From NCBI GenBank assembly GCA_964502525.1, contig CAZCXH010000187.1, positions 1 to 9,070 of the forward strand: a DNA stretch of 9,070 bases, read 5' to 3'. How positions within the stretch are numbered: the first letter of the stretch is position 1; every line of letters begins with the position of its first letter. A program made the translations under genes and the position numbers. Positions 6,834-9,070 of the stretch are shown piece after piece. Source of the DNA: DATLYB01 sp964502525. GTDB lineage: Bacteria; Bacteroidota; Bacteroidia; Chitinophagales; CAIOSU01. Below the pieces are notes generated by a model. That model searched no databases. It saw only the letters and a list, made by a program, of their open reading frames with translations, and had not been told where the DNA came from.

Positions 6834-7547
6834 TTAGGCTGATACCAGCGTTTTGACACCTGCCGCCAGCGACCTGAAAAGCTGCAAGCCATCCGTGTTG
6901 TTCAGCGCTTCCTCTGAAGCCCTTTCAGGATGCGGCATCATGCCGAACACATTCCTCCTCTCATTGCAGATGCCGGCAATATTTTCCAGCGAGCCGTTTG
7001 GGTTGTAAAAATCATTGATTTCACCCTTTTCGCTGCAATAACGGAACAGGATCTGGTCGCTTTTTTTAAGATTATTTAACGTTTTTTCGTCCGCGAAAAA
7101 CCGCCCTTCAGCATGGGCAATGGGGATTTTCAAAGGTTTCCGCAAATCGAGGTCAGCAGTGATCTGTGACTTTTTTGTTTGCGGCAAAATGTAAACGTTC
7201 TTGCAACTGAACTTTTGACCGCTGTTTCGCACCAGTGCGCCCGGCAGCAATCCCGCCTCGCATAGAATCTGAAATCCGTTGCAGATACCCATCACCATGC
7301 CACCGTTATTGGCGAATTGAATAACGGACTCCATGATTGGTGAAAAGCGGGCAATCGCCCCTGAACGCAGATAATCGCCATAGGAAAAACCTCCCGGCAG
7401 CATCACGCAGTCGTGCTTGTCAAACCCTTTCAGCGATTTGTCTTTATGCCAGAGAATTAGCACTTCAGCGCCAACCACCTCCTCCAGCACATGAATTAAA
7501 TCCCTGTCGCAATTGGAACCCGGGAAAATGACAACTCCGAATTTCAT
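6834..7547 (-). CDS. purQ: Phosphoribosylformylglycinamidine synthase subunit PurQ (glutaminase)
   Basis: PurQ is the glutamine amidotransferase subunit of FGAM synthase, step four of purine synthesis. It releases ammonia from glutamine, which PurL uses with ATP to turn FGAR into FGAM. At 237 residues it is close to the family's usual size. The class I glutaminase triad is complete: nucleophile C89 in MGICNGFQIL, and H206 and E208 in MMPHPER. Other family marks are VVIFPGSNCDRD (5-16), MLPGGFSYGDYLRSG (49-63) and IPIAHAEGRF (141-150). The ATG at 7547 begins directly with the first beta strand. A free-standing PurQ implies a separate small-type PurL, usually with PurS, encoded elsewhere; neither is in this window. 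The 46-base gap to the upstream membrane-protein gene is mostly a palindromic repeat and has no clear promoter, so read-through from upstream is likely. Confidence 0.97.
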   Translation of the reverse strand: MKFGVVIFPGSNCDRDLIHVLEEVVGAEVLILWHKDKSLKGFDKHDCVMLPGGFSYGDYLRSGAIARFSPIMESVIQFANNGGMVMGICNGFQILCEAGLLPGALVRNSGQKFSCKNVYILPQTKKSQITADLDLRKPLKIPIAHAEGRFFADEKTLNNLKKSDQILFRYCSEKGEINDFYNPNGSLENIAGICNERRNVFGMMPHPERASEEALNNTDGLQLFRSLAAGVKTLVSA

Positions 7548-7562
7548 GGGGAATGAGTTTTA

Positions 7563-7595
7563 AAACCTGGCAGGTTTCTGAAACCTGTCAGGTTT
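7563..7595. repeat. Compound palindromic repeat, copy 2 (upstream of purQ)
   Basis: AAACCTGGCAGGTTT (7563-7577), spacer CTG, then AAACCTGTCAGGTTT (7581-7595). The arms are inverted copies with one mismatch, and each is itself a near-palindrome about its centre base. It belongs to the same family as the copy at 6790-6823. Its right end overlaps the first two bases (plus-strand order) of the TAA stop of the membrane-protein gene, and its left end is 16 bases from the purQ start, so it fills the spacer. Confidence 0.85.
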
Positions 7596-8589
7596 AGTGA
7601 TCTTTATAATATTGAAAAAACACCGCAACAACCACCCACAAAAAGTGAACAATATTGGCTATTCGCTTTCGCCTGATATTCATGAACAGGTAGCAAACAA
7701 CGATTGACAAAGGTACGCTTAATATCATGAAATTATGAAGTGCAATGCCTTCCGTCAGCGTAACCGACAACGCCATCAGCGCGAACGACCATACGGAAAG
7801 GACCAGGAATTTTCTGGCGAGGATTGCACTTTTCAGATAGCCTGCAAGGAAGGTAAAACTCGCTAAAAGCCCCAGTATTCCGGTTGCCCCGCCAACTACA
7901 GACAGCGATAACGTTGACGCGAAATCATTTCTTGGAATGATGGTGGGTGAAAACAGGAATCCGGCAACGAAGGAGGACAACTTATCAGCCATGAAATAAA
8001 AAGTGCCGGTCAGAAAAAAAATCGTCAGAAAACCGGACAGCCCTATCACCCACTCGCGCCAGTTGAAGGGGCGCATGACAGTCAATGCCACGAAAAGCAG
8101 AATAATCAGGACGGAGGCAGGCCGATAGAATAGCGCAGCGATGCCGATGAGGAAGCCCATATCGTAGATCTCTGCAAAGCAATGTTGCCGTCTGAAGAAG
8201 CGCAGTGACTTGCCCAATGCGGGGATGATAAAAGTTATCGAGAGCATGGCGGAGGACAGGGACAAGAATTCGCGGAATAAGCTGGCAACGGTGATATAAA
8301 TGAGGGCAGGAACAAAAGTTGTTGATTCAAAGAGTTTGGAATTGTTCACCAAACCGTTCAGCATGAGCGACTGGATGAAAAGGAGGATAATCGCCAAGAC
8401 CGAAAGGACGTAGTGATTATTTCCAAACAAGCTGCCGGTGATGTAAAAAAATAGTTGAGAAAGCGGAGCCTGTGGCTGGGGCACGGTGAAAAACCCGGGA
8501 TCAATGAATAGCGACAGGTTCAAACCAACCACATAGAAGAAAAGAAAAATAGTTACGGACGGATTCTTTACGTTGAAGAAGCTGATCAA
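7594..8589 (-). CDS. Multi-pass inner-membrane protein, probably DUF6427 family
   Basis: This 331-residue protein is hydrophobic throughout, with about nine or ten membrane helices. From memory of Bacteroidota proteins it resembles the DUF6427 family, which is of unknown function: a MISFF-type N-terminus, a polar FIDPGFF loop after the first helix, a central FYRPASVLIILLFVAL segment, and MRPFNWREWVIGL (192-204), the most recognisable block. No catalytic motif or transport signature is visible. The start is unusual. The frame opens with TTG at 8589, no in-frame ATG lies between it and the upstream stop at 8635-8637, and the next internal Met would remove the first helices. TTG is therefore the best start. 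The next gene downstream is purQ on the same strand, 46 bases on, so the two may be co-transcribed. I see no functional link between them. Confidence 0.75.
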   Translation of the reverse strand: MISFFNVKNPSVTIFLFFYVVGLNLSLFIDPGFFTVPQPQAPLSQLFFYITGSLFGNNHYVLSVLAIILLFIQSLMLNGLVNNSKLFESTTFVPALIYITVASLFREFLSLSSAMLSITFIIPALGKSLRFFRRQHCFAEIYDMGFLIGIAALFYRPASVLIILLFVALTVMRPFNWREWVIGLSGFLTIFFLTGTFYFMADKLSSFVAGFLFSPTIIPRNDFASTLSLSVVGGATGILGLLASFTFLAGYLKSAILARKFLVLSVWSFALMALSVTLTEGIALHNFMILSVPLSIVVCYLFMNIRRKRIANIVHFLWVVVAVFFQYYKDH

Positions 8590-9070
8590 GTCGGTAGCGT
8601 AATGAAGCGAGAAAGATAGATGATTGGAGGCAACCTAAAACGTTAAACTTTGAACAGGCTATTGTATCAACAAGTTCTTCATTTGCTATTTATGATTACG
8701 AGATTTGGCCGGGGACGATTTATAACTAAGCTTTTTTAAAAATCTTCCTAGGCAGGACCAGCCTGTTTCAATATTTTTCGAAACGGTGTGATTGGAGTAT
8801 CACCCTAAAAGGGAATTTGAAAACCCATCAGAATTTGATTTGATTGGTATATCGCGAAGACAATAGAGCCAAACCGTACCTCTAATGTCACGTTGGAGGC
8901 GTGTGCAGATTTTGCTCTCGTATGTTTGCCGCAATAAAGGCAAAGAGTTCTTTGAAAGGAGTAAGATTTTTGCAGGAAAAGAATAATGGGACAGGGAGCG
9001 GGATATGATTTGGCTCTAAGTAACGCTTCCAAAATAACTTCAACAATTTACGGATAAATCCTATAATTGA
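8590..9070. other. Terminal stretch without a convincing gene
   Basis: About 480 bases with no gene I can support. A 75-codon minus-strand frame (8805-9032) starts from TTG, has an implausible composition and resembles nothing known. A 33-codon plus-strand frame from ATG 8885 is equally weak. No tRNA fold, transposase remnant or clean terminator is visible. The part next to 8589 should hold the promoter for the membrane protein, but no good TAnnTTTG element stands out. Confidence 0.5.

Noticed and set aside
6790..7595. The two purQ-flanking repeats as a CRISPR array or as inverted ends of one insertion element carrying purQ
   Set aside because: There are only two copies, about 770 bases apart with a housekeeping gene between them. 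Each copy is itself a complete palindrome, so they look like two separate insertions rather than the two ends of one element.
8805..9032. 75-codon minus-strand frame at the right end
   Set aside because: It starts from TTG, has no recognisable domain, no plausible ribosome site, and a composition unlike the neighbouring proteins. It is probably a chance open frame.
1..9070. A defence system, toxin-antitoxin pair, biosynthetic cluster or prophage
   Set aside because: I looked for nuclease, transposase, recombinase, NTPase and toxin motifs on both strands and saw none. The genes are housekeeping or envelope functions.

Overview
The window looks like an ordinary chromosomal stretch from a member of the Bacteroidota. 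Four things point there. A secreted PDZ protein ends in a type IX secretion (Por/T9SS) sorting domain. DsbD has the Bacteroidota-style 'CDDEKCLPP' N-terminal modules. PurQ is a free-standing small subunit rather than part of a fused PurL. The best promoter has a TAnnTTTG -7 element. The genus cannot be read from the sequence. There is no rRNA, tRNA, CRISPR array, transposase or phage gene.

Layout, left to right. (1) A possible 3' end of an upstream gene runs off the left edge and overlaps the start of a 12-helix MFS transporter (+). (2) A small unrecognised cytoplasmic protein lies tail to tail with the transporter (-). About 470 bases of mostly non-coding DNA follow, holding an operator-like palindrome, an AT-rich hairpin and, at the far end, the terminator of the next gene. 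(3) An exported two-PDZ protein with a T9SS tail (-) is divergent from (4) a short stand-alone TonB C-terminal-domain protein (+). The stop of (4) overlaps by 15 bases the stop of (5) a large DsbD-type transmembrane thiol-disulfide reductase (-). (6) purQ (-) and (7) a multi-pass membrane protein resembling DUF6427 (-) complete the genes. The last ~480 bases hold no convincing gene.

The genes do not form one pathway. The envelope theme is the strongest: DsbD would carry reducing equivalents from the cytoplasm to periplasmic substrates, the PDZ protein is secreted, and the TonB-type domain belongs to a family that contacts outer-membrane receptors. purQ is purine biosynthesis housekeeping, probably co-transcribed with the membrane protein upstream of it.

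I found no clearly new biological system. Two structures deserve a second look. The dsbD N-terminal module is duplicated in tandem, and the linker between the copies carries what looks like a dispersed palindromic repeat followed by a signal-peptide-like remnant, as if two neighbouring genes had fused across their intergenic spacer. Separately, purQ is bracketed by two copies of a compound palindrome built on AAACCTGNCAGGTTT.
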